A DNA stretch of 64,000 nt from Tipula vernalis. Lineage: Eukaryota; Arthropoda; Insecta; Diptera; Tipulidae. Location: the NCBI GenBank assembly GCA_958295665.1, contig OY282558.1, forward strand, positions 352,947,034-353,011,033, in the 5' to 3' direction. The position numbers and the translations under genes were made by a program. The notes beneath the pieces are model-generated. The model searched no databases and had not been told where the DNA came from. It saw only the letters and a list, made by a program, of their open reading frames with translations. Below are positions 35,054 through 45,877 of this stretch, one piece after another. How positions within the stretch are numbered: the first letter of the stretch is position 1; each line of letters starts with the position of its first letter.

Positions 35054-35340
35054 TGACTAAAAGCCTCGCTTTTGTCCCTTCCACCGAAATTAAAAGTTAT
35101 TTTAAGGAGTTATATAAACCACTTCAAGAATTTGAATTCCAAAAAAATTTGCAAATGTATAAAAACTATTTCCGGACTCAACATAAACCATACAACTGGA
35201 CCCAGATATGATCCTAGTTTTCAGCTCGTTGAAAATGCATGGAAGGAAATTTTTCCACGCACTCAAAATAGCGTAGAAGCCTGGCATCGAAGACTCTAGT
35301 TGTTGTGGAAAATGAAATAGTGGAATTTATAAAATTATAG
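35054..35340 (+). pseudogene. MULE-type (FLYWCH-associated) transposase remnant
   Basis: Two adjacent plus frames give the C-terminal part of a MULE-superfamily transposase: first 'SLAFVPSTEIKSYFKEL' and 'PLQEFEFQKNLQMYKNYF', then, after a frameshift near 35200, 'GPRYDPSFQLVENAWKEIF' and 'RTQNSVEAWHRRL'. The R-T-x-N-(S/A)-V-E-(A/G)-W-H-R motif is the best-kept landmark of this branch, marking the end of the catalytic region. Everything upstream (zinc finger, DDE core) is missing or unreadable. The family call rests on that motif and the YDPSF context. Confidence 0.65.
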
Positions 35341-35628
35341 GCTATTTAGGGAAAGAGCTTATTTTATCATAAACCACTTATGAAAAAATTAAAAGCGGTG
35401 AACAATTTCCTATAAATAGACGAAATGTTAAAAGGTGTAAGCAAATTAAAAGAGTTATAAAAAAACGGTTGATGACAACTAAAATTGATTATTTAAAAAA
35501 TATAGCTACTTGTAAATAATGAATAGTTTTACCTTGGGAATGTTGATTTTTTAATTTTTTAGTTTGGGAATTTTTATTTTGGGGATTTTGTGTAGGTGGG
35601 ATTTTTTTGGGGGGTTCCATATGGATCC

Positions 35629-35700
35629 CCATGATACATCGCCTTAGATTAGGTTAAAAATCGCGGCGTTTTTAACCTAACCTTAGCCGATGTGTCATGG
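35629..35700. repeat. 72-bp near-perfect palindrome
   Basis: Starts 'ccatgatacatcgccttag' and ends 'ttagccgatgtgtcatgg', with inner arms 'aggttaaaaa' and 'tttttaacct' around 'tcgcggcg'. Would fold into a ~30-bp hairpin. It sits in G-rich, low-complexity 'gggatttt' sequence. Probably a minimal foldback remnant. Confidence 0.8.
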
Positions 35701-35799
35701 TTAATACGGGATTTTGAAATACAGGATTTTGGAAAATGGGATTTCGGGATTTTCAATTTTATAAACTTTGGTCAGAAGACCGGTTTTGGACGTTCGTCC

Positions 35800-37395
35800 T
35801 TTGTCAATTCTAATGTACGGAACTTAAAATTATAAATTTTGCATTAACATTGAGTAAATTTTGGTAATGGCGGTTTTTGTAAATATCTCTTATATTGGTT
35901 TGATGAGATTTCAAACAGCGAATCCGAAGTTGTACCCGCAAAGCTCCAAGGTATGATAGAGAAAATAAAGAGTTCGTTCAAGCTCGAACGTGGTGTCAAC
36001 TTGATAGATTATTTGTTAGTGCATTATCACATTAATTTGAAGTCAAAATAAACTTATTTGATCGAACTGTAACCTAAACTCCGATTTATAGCATGTGCTT
36101 TAGGCGGCTCAGATTTGTTTTCACGAAAAACATATCCCCCTTTCTATGGAAGGCATGCAGGATTAAATGTTTTAGAATAATTTTAGTGTATAGTACTTAA
36201 CTTCGACAATAATGCCAATTTAAAGGTTTATAACTTATAGGGAATTAACGAGTTTAAGTAAAGGTGGACTCTTGAACAGGTTTAAATATTGGAATTTTGC
36301 CTTATAACAAGTTCTTAATAATAATCTTTTTAAAGTTTTACATTCAATGTACAAGTTTCAATAAAACTTAATTAAATTCAAATATAATTTAAATATTTAT
36401 TTTGCTCTAAGAAATTAAATATCGCTTCAAAAATATAAATTATCAAAAATATTAGTTTAGATTAATTAATGTACAAAATTAATTCTGGCACTACAAAACC
36501 CCTTCTAAATAATGTTGAAATAATAATTTAATACAAAATAAATTTATTTAAACTATAACTTTTTTTGTGCGAAATAGAAATAAATCCTTCAATTTAATTC
36601 GCTACAAAAAATAAATTTTGGTTTGATTACACGTAACCTGGATCGATAATAAACTTCAATTCGCTAAAAAGTTACCAAAAAAGCCAACTTTCAGTGCCAA
36701 AAACTGAAAATAATTGAAAATTTTGGAAATTTATGTCTTCGAAAATGTTTTATAAAAGTGTCTTATTACATAAATGCGGTACTGATTTAAATTAATTTTT
36801 CCACCTTTATCCGGTTTAAATTTCGATTCCTTCGACATTTTCTATAATTTCAGATTATGAAGTAATCAAAATTTTGTTGTTGTTACAAACTTTTGTGGCT
36901 TCTCTTCTATAATATATTAATTCTTGAAATTAAATTAAAAATCCTAAACCCCAGATATTTATATATTTTTCTAACATCTTAATATATTTATTGGTAATCT
37001 ATGTACGAGTATATGGAAAAAAAGTCTTGAAAAGTTTGAAATACAAAAGCGTTCTTAATTTGTTGTTGTGTTTTTTGGGGGAAAAAAAATTCAATTAATC
37101 TTCAAAATATTATATAAAAGCAAACGAAAGCCATTTTAAAATTAATTTGTATTTAATTTAATTTAAGAGACAGGAGAATTATTGGTGCGATATAAATAAT
37201 TTTAAAAAAATTTTAGGTAATTAGTATTATGCCATTATGTATCACAACACAAAGGGAGGCTTTAATGTCTCATTTTTATGGTGTATACTATAGTGTTCTA
37301 ACAAGAGCAATTCGGTAATTTAATTGGTTTTCGAAATTAGAAATACTACTGTGATAAAAAGGAAGTAGGACTTTTCCATTTTCGTTTTTTTTCTT
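35800..37395. other. Unassigned AT-rich DNA
   Basis: No supported gene, RNA or repeat structure. Only short AT words. Confidence 0.4.
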
Positions 37396-37402
37396 CTTAA
37401 GC

Positions 37403-37640
37403 TTGTCTTTAATAATGAGATACGATTATTTACTTTCAACTAAAAAAGTGCAATTTTCGATGTTTAAAAAAGTTCAGCAAAGAAGTTGCATCAAATTTTG
37501 CTTCATAAATGGAATTACGGCTTCCAAGACGTTAGAAATGTTCGAAAAGGCTTTTTATCAAAAATCGTTTGGGACAGAATTTTGGCAGACAACTCTTAGT
37601 TTTTGCATCACTATAATCAGAGCCTTCTAGAGTATAGAGC
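37403..37640 (+). pseudogene. Mariner transposase N-terminal fragment
   Basis: After an internal Met near 37460 the frame reads 'VQQRSCIKFCFINGITASKT' and 'LEMFEKAF', the first helix-turn-helix of mariner transposases (usual form E-x-R-x-x-I-K-F-C-x-K-x...S-x-x-E/T-x-L-x-x-A-F/Y). Catalytic domain absent; beyond 37560 the frame has no mariner match. This is a different part of a mariner protein from the pieces at 15.1 and 40.7 kb. Confidence 0.6.
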
Positions 37641-37779
37641 CATAATTAGCATGACGTATTTTTTAGAAGCTTTTCTAGTAGTATAACTTTTCACTGATTT
37701 CCATAGGAATCTATTGTAAAAATGGTGAATTTAGCTACAAGTTTTTCAATAAAAAAAGCAAAAATATTATAAAACGTTT

Positions 37780-37940
37780 ATATAAAAGGTTTCTACATAT
37801 CTTTAACAACAACATACAAGAAGGCTATATTGTTATTAAATAAATATTAATTGCAGAAATATTAAAACTAAATTATTTCTAAAATTTATTTTTCGAACTA
37901 TCATTTTGAAAAATACACTAAAGTTGGCTCTGATGAGTTA
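37780..37940 (-). repeat. Dispersed repeat R1, copy b (uninterrupted)
   Basis: Reverse-complement match to 26131-26229 plus 26969-27060. Its continuity across the point where MITE M4 sits in copy a makes it the empty-site reference for that MITE. Confidence 0.7.
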
Positions 37941-38014
37941 AAATAATACTTGCTAAATTTGTCTTTAGCTTTGCTAGTGTACGTCAGACGTCTAATAAGT
38001 TTACAGAAAAATAC

Positions 38015-39063
38015 TGTTACATTTTTGCCTTGTCACTCAAGGTTCGTATCACTGGATTGTGAATAATACAAAATCAATTCAATTTATCCCCAACGAATTT
38101 ATTTATTTAGCATAAGAATTATTACAATACAATTTATTAACAAAAATTCACAAAATCATTTTATATAAATTATTCTCAAATTTTACTGTACACTTATAAT
38201 TTTTATTTCCACTAAAACACTTTTTAAATCACTTTTTAATTCCTTTTTAATCTTTACACTGTCGCTTACCAAATACTACTAATCATCAATTCGACTTCGT
38301 TCGCCTTTTACTTTCTTTTACTTTAGTAAAATAAAGTATAGTAATCATGAAAATTTTGGACCTTGAGATTTTTAGAGATTTATCTGTTTTGAGGTCCCCT
38401 GAGTCCGAAAAAGTGGGTTTCGAAATGGTGTCTGTCTGTCAGTCTGTCCGTCTGTCAGTCTGTCAGTCTGTCAGTCTGTCAGTCTGTCAGTCTGTCAGTC
38501 TGTCAGTCTGTCAGTCTGTCAGTCTGTCAGTCTGTCAGTCTGTCTGTGTCTTCTCCACAGCCCAGATGGTTTAACCAATCGAACTGAAACTTCAGATTTA
38601 AGCTTTTTTGATAAATTGGGAGGTCCCAGTGAATTTTACTCCAAATCGGCTAACCGGAAGTGGCCACTCCCTTGGTCCAGAAAATTTATTTTGCCAATAT
38701 CTTAAAAAGTATTAGATTTACAAAAAACTACTTAATACAAAATATTTCTAAAAATTAAAAACAAATAAAAATAAAAAAAAAAAAAAATTAAAAAAAAAAA
38801 AATTTAAAAATTTAAAAATTAAAAAAAAAAATTAAAAAAAAAGTTATAAAAAAAAATAAAATTTCTCAAAATTCTCTGTTCGTAAAAGAAAGTCGTGTGT
38901 TGGCCCACCTCAATTTATTATATACACAAACCAAACTTCTAGAAAGCTCATGACTTTTCCAGTTAGAATAGCGTAGAAACATCTAGAACTGTTTTATCAT
39001 GGAAAATTTCTTTTTAGTACAGTTAAACATTGAGCTATTAATTTAACTTATTCTATTACATCA
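38015..39063 (-). mobile_element. LTR family L1, copy joined to a second LTR
   Basis: It starts TGTTACATTTTTGCC at 38015 and follows the 12296 copy to 'ctattacatcac' at ~39063, where the last ~20 bp of the LTR ('ggtgtcaccgtcaca') are missing and another LTR begins mid-sequence. A DINE/Helentron-like element (38305-38916) splits it inside the TATA region: 'cgcctttt' before and 'tatacacaaacc' after, where the intact LTR reads 'cgcctttttatatacacaaa'. Confidence 0.75.
38305..38916 (+). mobile_element. DINE/Helentron-like element H1, copy 1
   Basis: Starts 'ttttactttcttttact', ends 'gtaaaagaaagtcgtgtgttgg...acctcaattt'. In the middle an array of alternating GTCA and GTCT (38438-38545) is flanked by 'gtttcgaaatggtg' and 'cagcccagatggtttaacca'. 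The words 'aagtggccactcccttggtc' and an A-rich tail block (38755-38860) follow. No coding capacity: the open frame through the array is a product of the repeat. It inserted into the TATA region of an LTR. Confidence 0.8.
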
Positions 39064-39484
39064 CTAACGAATTTATTTATGTCACACAAAAATTATAACA
39101 ACACTATTTATTAACGATAATTACAAAACCACTTTAAATAATTTTCATACAATTTTACTGTACTCTTATAAATTTTATTTCGCACTACAACACTTTTTAA
39201 ATCACTTTTTAGTTCCTTTTTAATCTTTACACTATCGCTTACCAAATACTAATAATAATCTTACAAGTTTACACTATCGCGTTCCGAATTCTAATAATCC
39301 AATTCGATCTCGTTCGCCTTTTTATATACACAAACCAAATTTCTAGAAAGCCCATGACTTTTCCAGTTAGAATAGTGTAGAAACATCTAGAACTGTTTTA
39401 TCATGGAAAATTCTATTTTAGTAAAGTAAAACATTGAGCTATTACTTTAACTTATTCTATCACACCCTAGGTGTCACCGTCACA
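39064..39484 (-). mobile_element. LTR family L1, truncated partner copy
   Basis: Begins inside the LTR at 'taacgaatttatttatg' and runs to the family end GGTGTCACCGTCACA at 39484. Together with the copy at 38015 it forms a head-to-tail pair of incomplete LTRs, one missing its right end and the other its left end. The flanks do not match (ATAC versus TTAT), consistent with recombination or deletion between two insertions. Confidence 0.75.
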
Positions 39485-39489
39485 TTATT

Positions 39490-40630
39490 AACGCTGTGTG
39501 CATCTGAAGACTTTTAAAATTAAACTTTTGTAAAACCCAGTAATTCATGCAATATTTCAATAGATGCCACTAGGTTAAAAGTATTCAATTGTGCCTTTGC
39601 TTATACTCATCTAAACTTTTCAAATGTCATTCAAATATTATAAACAACTCAAAATATTGTAAAATTATACATTTTTTATTATTATGTTGTAATATCATAA
39701 CAAATTTAACCTTGTGCATTGTAAAGCACGAAACATTATGGAAAATGCATTTGGATTAAAGAAAGCACTATGGTGGGCGATTTTTAAAATGACTGGAATT
39801 GAAAATTAAAAATTGCGATAACCGCCTGTTGTGTTTTCCAGTCTTCGAATGTACAATATTTGCATTAATAAGAATTTTGAGTTGAAACCGTTTGAAGTAG
39901 TCGTAGCCTCTAAATAATGATGCAGATGATGAAACAGCTTTAGGATTATTGACATACATTAAGCATTAAGGAATGTTACCATAGAAATAAATGTAATATA
40001 ATAAAACAATAAGAATTCCGTCTTTTATTTAAAAGTAATTCTTTAAATAGTTCAGCCTTTCAAAATTCTATATATTTCACCATATCCCCAGTTTTATTAT
40101 TATGTATTTACATACTATGTATGAAATACAAATACATACATGCCGTCACTCATCTTCGCTTAAACTAGAAAGTTCCATCAAACTGGACATATACTTTATG
40201 TACAGTTTGGTGGCTTTGTTTAAAACTTCATATTTTTTCTGTTGTTTATTTTGTACATTTTGATAATTTAATTTTTAATTTGGCCATACTACGTATTTTA
40301 AACTGTACGTCACCCATTTTGAAAAGTCGTAGAAAAGTAACCTCGTAAATTGATTTTTCACCTAGCATCTATGAGGAAGTAGCGGAAGCTTCAAAATTTG
40401 TAAAGTTTAGTTTGAAAAGTCTTCTGAGGAACACAGCATTAATCACAAAATTATCAGACGATTTTACCAAATTTTTACAGCCATCACTGCCATCTATGTA
40501 ATGTATATTGACTTAATGACCAAACGAATTGTAGTAAGCTTTTATTTCAATACCACCAGTAATGTTTTTGTTATGAAATTTTTATAAAATTTTTGTTTGA
40601 ATAAATCAATTATTACAAGAAAATCAAAAC
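39490..40630. other. Unassigned AT-rich DNA
   Basis: No supported gene or repeat. A 63-residue minus frame at 39768-39959 has no recognisable motif. Confidence 0.4.
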
Positions 40631-40639
40631 GATTTACTT

Positions 40640-40989
40640 AAACGAGAAAAAAAATGATTTTCCATATGTTTTGTATGTTTTACTATGAAAAGTTTGGTTT
40701 TCCCTTGTTTCTAATTCCCTTATAAAAGCTTCGTTTTTTAGACTATGGCTTCGTATAAGGTTTGTAAAAATTCGACCCATATCGTTCCGCAATCGCCCTG
40801 AGAAACCGGTCCGGGAACATCGTTTTTACTCGATTGAAGAGATACAATCCGAAACGAAGAAGGTTTTGAAGGCCATTCCGGAAATCGACTTTAATCATTG
40901 TTTCGAAAACTGGAAAATCGTTGGCATAACTGTATTCTATCCGAAGAGCATTTCTTTTAAAGGAGATGAAATAAATTTGAAAGAATAAT
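40640..40989 (+). pseudogene. Mariner transposon, 5' UTR joined to transposase C-terminus
   Basis: 40640-40745 matches the 5' untranslated end of the mariner at 15.1-15.8 kb, down to 'tttttagactATGGCTT'. Only a few codons follow the ATG; the sequence then jumps to a C-terminal part: 'HRFYSIEEIQSETKKVLKAI', 'PEIDFNHCFENWK' and an end resembling the usual YFEGD...NL motif (here 'SFKGDEINLKE'), stop at 40989. All three catalytic Asp residues are deleted. The C-terminus differs in type from that of the 15-kb copy, so this may be a chimera. Confidence 0.65.
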
Positions 40990-40999
40990 ACGCCGTTTT

Positions 41000-42218
41000 T
41001 GTTTTATTTCAGTAACAACTCAACAATCGTTCAACGATATTTTACATATTTTTTCTTTATTTTATTTTATTTTGATTTATTTGTGCTTAATTTTAATAAA
41101 AAAGCGATGTAGTGTTCAAAAAAGTGTTTGAAATACAGGGTGATTGTGGTCGAAGAATGGTTTTTTTGCATGCTTTGGATGCAAGTGTGATAAGGTTTAC
41201 AACCTTCACCAAGTATTTACCCCGATTTTATCAAATTTATGTAAAATAATCCAAATGACAATACTACAGCTTCACAACACCTGGGCTTAATTACAATTCT
41301 ATTAGATATCATAAGTATATCAAGTATCAACGAATAAAATTATTATTAAACTTAAAATTCCCAGACGACTATAAAACCCAAAATTTAATCAATACACTCA
41401 TAGTAACGAATTCCACCATCCCGGGCACATTTCTTATACTAATTTTACATCTTCAACCGATGAATGAGATAAAATAGAAAACACAAACCAAAATATAATA
41501 AAATTAAAATTTAAATTTAATTTAAATTAAAACTAAAGTTAAAACAATTTAAAATAAAAACAAACTAAAATTAAATTAAATTAAAATAAAATTAAAATAA
41601 ACTTAAAAATAAAAATTAAAATAAAATAAAATCAAATAAAATTGAAATTAAAATTTCAATTTAATAATAATATAAAATTAGTTATGAGACTAAATCTAAG
41701 TCTCCTATCAACCCTGAACCCCGTGCAGCCTTCACTAATATTTACCCACTTAGTATTCACCACACCTCACTTCACCCCTACATACCATATAAACACACGG
41801 ATCATAATCTCTCCAAATCCATTATCTAACCTACAATAATTTTCCTACCAGCAAAATTCATCCTTCCCATTTTCAACTATTTCACCACACCTTACCAGCT
41901 CATTTATCCTCTTTAATCAAAAGTCACTATTCTTATCCAACATTCACACCTCATAACATCAAGAATTTTCCCTGGATTTACTTACCATAACCACTCACCT
42001 CTCAATTGAAGACACCTAATTTCCTTCATAACCATCACTACTCTCCACATTTATTCACACCTCAAGTAATGTCAATTTGACATTTATACCCACATTTTGA
42101 TTTAATCATAAGCTAAAACCACTCAAAAATATAAAATACTTTAAACAAAATTAAACTAAAATTCCTGCCAACATCTTTGTTGAAATAAAATAAAATAAAA
42201 TAAGTAAAATACAATAAA
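41000..42218. other. AT-rich region, including the probable 5' UTR of the OTU LINE
   Basis: From ~41500 the sequence is (AAATTAAAATAAA)-like and then C- and A-rich with many 'acctc' and 'ttcacc' words up to the ATG at 42219, a base bias that continues into the coding part. No gene motif. The 5' boundary of the LINE is not marked by any repeat I can see. Confidence 0.4.
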
Positions 42219-42950
42219 ATGCAAGTGCACGTCATTCACCCCGATGGTAACTGTCTTTTTAATGCAATTATACATCAATTGGGACTCGTATTACCACAGC
42301 AATCTATTAGTTCTCATCATGAACTCCGATCCGAGGTAGTTCAATTTATTAGAGAGCATTTGCCAGAATATACACCAACTATAATAGATTCATTTCACCT
42401 ATCTGACTCTAATCAGATTACACTGCAATTTCAGAATCAGTATATAGAAAGGTAACCATCATTTACAATACCGCCATTACCTCTAAATTTACCAAAATTG
42501 AATTCACCTTATATTAACGAATAAATGAAACCAATCAGATTTCTTTCCAACCTTGAGATGAACGGCTATTGTGGTGGTTCCGAATGCCTATCAGCTATAA
42601 GCAGATTAAAAGGACTTAAAATAGTTGTTCATCATACTACTACCCAGCAACCAACAATTTTTATTCCGGATGACGGTAATTATATTCATGAAGTTCATTT
42701 ACTATACAATGGGACCTATTACGATAGTGTAATATATATGTCACAATCCTTACCACGCACTGCCTCTATTCAAGGATCCCATGATAATCTAAAAACCCGA
42801 TCCAACACTTTATCACAAATAAATTCTACCTCACCAAATTCTCATATACCTAGTATATTATTGGCAATGTTCAACGCGTATTCCGTGCATCCGGTAATCC
42901 TTACACCATTACTGAAGCCACGCCATCACCTCCCACCTCCGTACCAATAA
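42219..42950 (+). pseudogene. OTU-type cysteine protease domain of a LINE polyprotein
   Basis: The ATG at 42219 opens 'MQVHVIHPDGNCLFNAI', with the OTU catalytic core D9-G-N-C12. 'HHELRSEVVQFIREHL' follows, the usual helix, then 'YIER' and a stop at 42453. Sense resumes at 42539 with 'FLSNLEMNGYCGGSECLSAI' (the G-G-x-x-E/C-L-x-A motif), 'LKGLKIVVHH' and 'IHEVHLLYNGTYYDSV'. OTU enzymes carry the catalytic His in an H-Y/F/W-(D/N)-S-V/L motif; here it is Tyr (codon TAT at 42717), so the triad is broken. OTU domains are deubiquitinase-like proteases; in LINEs they are known from Dualen/R4-type elements. After a frameshift near 42890 the chain continues into the endonuclease. Confidence 0.85.
42452..42538 (+). 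other. 87-bp intron-like interruption of the OTU domain
   Basis: Between the two OTU parts lies GTAACC...CCAATCAG, beginning GT and ending AG, with 'ttattaac' ~26 bases before the end resembling a branch site. Removing it joins '...YIE-R' (split codon AG|A) to 'FLSNLEMNGYCGG' in frame. Its length is a multiple of three, but it holds an in-frame stop directly after the start. It can be an intron, or simply an in-frame insertion. Confidence 0.5.
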
Positions 42951-43930
42951 CTTCTTCCTTTTATAATTTTGGCACTTGGAATATCCGCGGCATCAACAAC
43001 GCACAAAAGCGCGATACAATCGATACTTTTTTACACCACCACAATATCACTCTCTGTGGACTCCAAGAGACCAATATGAGTTCTGGTGTATGCTCCACTC
43101 CTAATTACACCATGTTATCTTACCAAAGAATCAAATAGTCCTCGAAGAGGTGTGGGAATTCTCGTGAGAAAAAGTTCCATTTTGAAACCACTAGGAATTA
43201 AATATTATTATGGAGCCATAATCACCTTACTTGGCCGAATCCATGATAGAAGAAGTATTCTCTTCATCACTGTATATGTCCCACCACACACCTCACCATC
43301 CAATCGGCGATTATCCTCCAAAATTTTCTCAACACTTTCTTCAATACTTGACCGATGCCCAAAAACCCGCGATGTGGTGATTCTCGGTGATTCTAACGCC
43401 CATATTGGTAGCCAAATAGCTGGGACAAAAGATACATCGGTCATAGTTTATATCATCATGAAACCAATGCCAACGGATACTTTTTGGGCCAACTTGCCAA
43501 TCTAGCACAACTAAGCGTACATACACTACCAAAGTACGTCGAATAATCATCACCAAATCCGATGGACGTCATCACTCACAAGTAGATCATATTTTAACCA
43601 GAGAGAAGAATTTCAACATCTATATTAATTCCGTCAAAATTGTTATTCTTCACCCCAGCATTAGTGATCATCGCCTTATATGGTTACATTGTACCCTCCG
43701 TAAAAGAACACACCTTACCACCTTAACCCCTTCCAAAAAATCCAAACAATCCATACCATCTTCTACCTATAATTTTCGAACCCTAAATCTTTCCTTGCTA
43801 AAAGATAACAAAATAGCGTCTCAATATCAAGATATTCTTCAAGAAGTCCATGAAAAAAATCTCTCAGAATACGGACATACTCCACTATGGACATTAATTC
43901 TTGATAGTTTGAAAACTTCCTCACAGCTTA
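42951..43930 (+). pseudogene. OTU LINE: AP-type endonuclease domain
   Basis: In a shifted frame the sequence gives 'YNFGTWNIRGINNAQKRDTI' (N-terminal metal-site Asn region), 'LCGLQETNM' (catalytic Glu), 'RRGVGILVRK', then 'ILFITVYVPPHT' and 'DVVILGDSNAHIG' (D-x-N pair), then 'HSQVDHILT' and 'SDHRLIWL' (terminal D-H). All motifs of apurinic-type LINE endonucleases occur in order. Their job is to nick target DNA so that reverse transcription can start. At least three frameshifts and one stop (near 43133) disrupt the frame, so it is inactive. Fused to the OTU domain upstream and RT downstream in the intact ancestor. Confidence 0.85.
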
Positions 43931-45877
43931 TTCTAACTTCTCGGACGCCTTAGCTCATTTTAAGAGATTAAAGTATTATCAAAATATGCATCCACAAGAT
44001 ACCTTAGCCACCTACCAATTGAGAGAAGCCAGACGAAATTTAAATAATGCCTATTCCGAGCACAGAACCCTAGAATGTCAAGAATTTTTTGCAAAAGTAG
44101 CAAATTTTAAACCCTCTGACCGATTACATAGGACATATCAGTTTTTTAGACAGTATAGAAGAACCTCCCAAAAGAAACAGTTACTTTATCTCCCTATTTC
44201 CACCTGGTATAAGGAGTTGAAAAAATCCGAAGGTGACTGGCCTCCACTTATAGAGGAGATCGATCATCACCCATTAGAACCACCCCCCACTCAAGATGAG
44301 ATCCAAATGACGATCAAGTTCATCCGATCTGGTACTGCTCCCGGGCAAGACGGGGGAATGGTTCCCATTGATCTGTTTAAATACGCTCCAGATAACATAA
44401 TACGTTCCCTTCATGCCTTAATTGAACAGATCTGGTTCACCAATCAGATTCCACCAGAATGGATCTATACCTTACAAATCCCAATCCCAAAGATACAAAG
44501 ACCAAAGTAGTTACCGACTACCGAAGGATCACCTTGTGTAATGTAGGCTACAAAATTTACGCTAAGCTTCTATTAGATCGTTTAGATCAGCATTTATATA
44601 AGCCTCCTTCTTATCAAGCTGCCTTTCTAACCCACCGATCCACTGATGATTATATGTATACAATACGTCGTATCCTTGATGAAGAATGGCGAGCCGGCCA
44701 TCGAATATACATATTATCACTTGACCTAGCAAAGGCATTTGATACAATAGATTTAAACACAGTAATCGAATGTATTCAGCAGTATATTCCCCATTATTTG
44801 GTCAACCGAATAATCACAGCTTGTTTCTGGGAAACCACCTCTTTCAAGTGGTTCAGTCAAACTACTGAGAAGATCAAAAAAAAAAAAACAAAGGTGTCAA
44901 GCAAGGTTGTCCTGTATCACCCCGGCTATTCACCTTCATCTTAAATGAAGTACTTCTTACCGTAGTCGACCGGTTCCCCGAGCTCAAACTAGGGCAGCGG
45001 GACCGTCTTCAATTACCACTTATTCTTGCATATGCTGATGACCTTGTTTTAATTACCCGAAATCTGACTACTTTTGAACCTATTTTAAATGAACTATTAA
45101 CTGACTTAAAATTCGCTGGATTCAACGTAAATCCCCAGAAGTGTACCAGTCTCATTCGAGACCCCAATTCATCTTTTGATCCGCCTAACACATTTATTAT
45201 ATCAGGAATCACCTTTACCGTTGTTAAAATGTTGCGATATCTTGGAACATATTTAGCCTCCCAGCTTAGTAGACCATTCACAATTAGGACTCGATGTCGT
45301 CAAGCAAATAATATTGTACGAATAATGCAGAACTTTATAAAAATTAATAATATTCCAGCACAAACCGCCATTACTATGTACAACACCGTGATAGTTCCCA
45401 TGCTTACTTACGGCCTTAAAACAGCTGCTCTTACCTTAGCAAATCGTCGACGACTTCGCAAATACGAATCCCTTTTCCTTCGAAAACTATTAGAATTTAG
45501 TACCCACAAGCCACCATTAAGAAAAGTCAAGGACATTCTAAATGGTAAAACCATAACAAAACGAATCAAAGCCCACCGAATCAATTATTGGGGACATATT
45601 TATCGTCGAGGACCCACACATCTACTAACAGCCGCATCAACCTATATAGCGGGACCGAAAAAATTAGGACGACCCTGCTTTACCTGGAATGACTCTCTTC
45701 GACAAGATTTACAATATTATCGATACTGCCTACTCCCAATGGGAAGACCTGCTTCCTCATCGGATTGAATTGCGGAATGCCTCCGCTGAAGTATATACAA
45801 AATCCGAGTCCGATTCCAGTGAGTCAATTGGATGTGAGGATGAGGAAGAGCAAGGGAGAGTACATAGTCTACTCTGA
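43931..45877 (+). pseudogene. OTU LINE: reverse transcriptase and C-terminus
   Basis: Frames at 43986-44510, 44459-44944, 44890-45228, 45229-45768 and 45689-45877 together form one RT. Motifs: 'SGTAPGQDGGMVPIDLFK', 'VVTDYRRITLCNVGYKIYAK' (motif 2), 'QAAFLTHRSTDDYMY', 'LSLDLAKAFDTI' (motif A), 'GVKQGCPVSPRLF' (motif B), 'AYADDLVLI' (motif C, catalytic Asp pair), 'LRYLGTYL' (motif E), then 'AITMYNTVIVPMLTYG' and a C-terminal 'INYWGHIYRRGP...GRP' segment. The last frame ends with an acidic Ser/Glu-rich tail (45790-45877). Frameshifts near 44510, 44900 and 45700 make it a pseudogene; one is at an A10 run (44877-44889). No RNase H domain is seen. Confidence 0.9.

Noticed and set aside
38347..38574. 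75-residue plus frame with a repeating VCQSVSLS pattern, and the similar 106-residue minus frame at 60261-60581
   Set aside because: Both run through the (GTCA/GTCT) array of the H1 element; the octamer keeps frames open by chance and the length tracks array length.
43208..43556. 78- and 71-residue minus frames
   Set aside because: Antisense shadows of the OTU LINE endonuclease.
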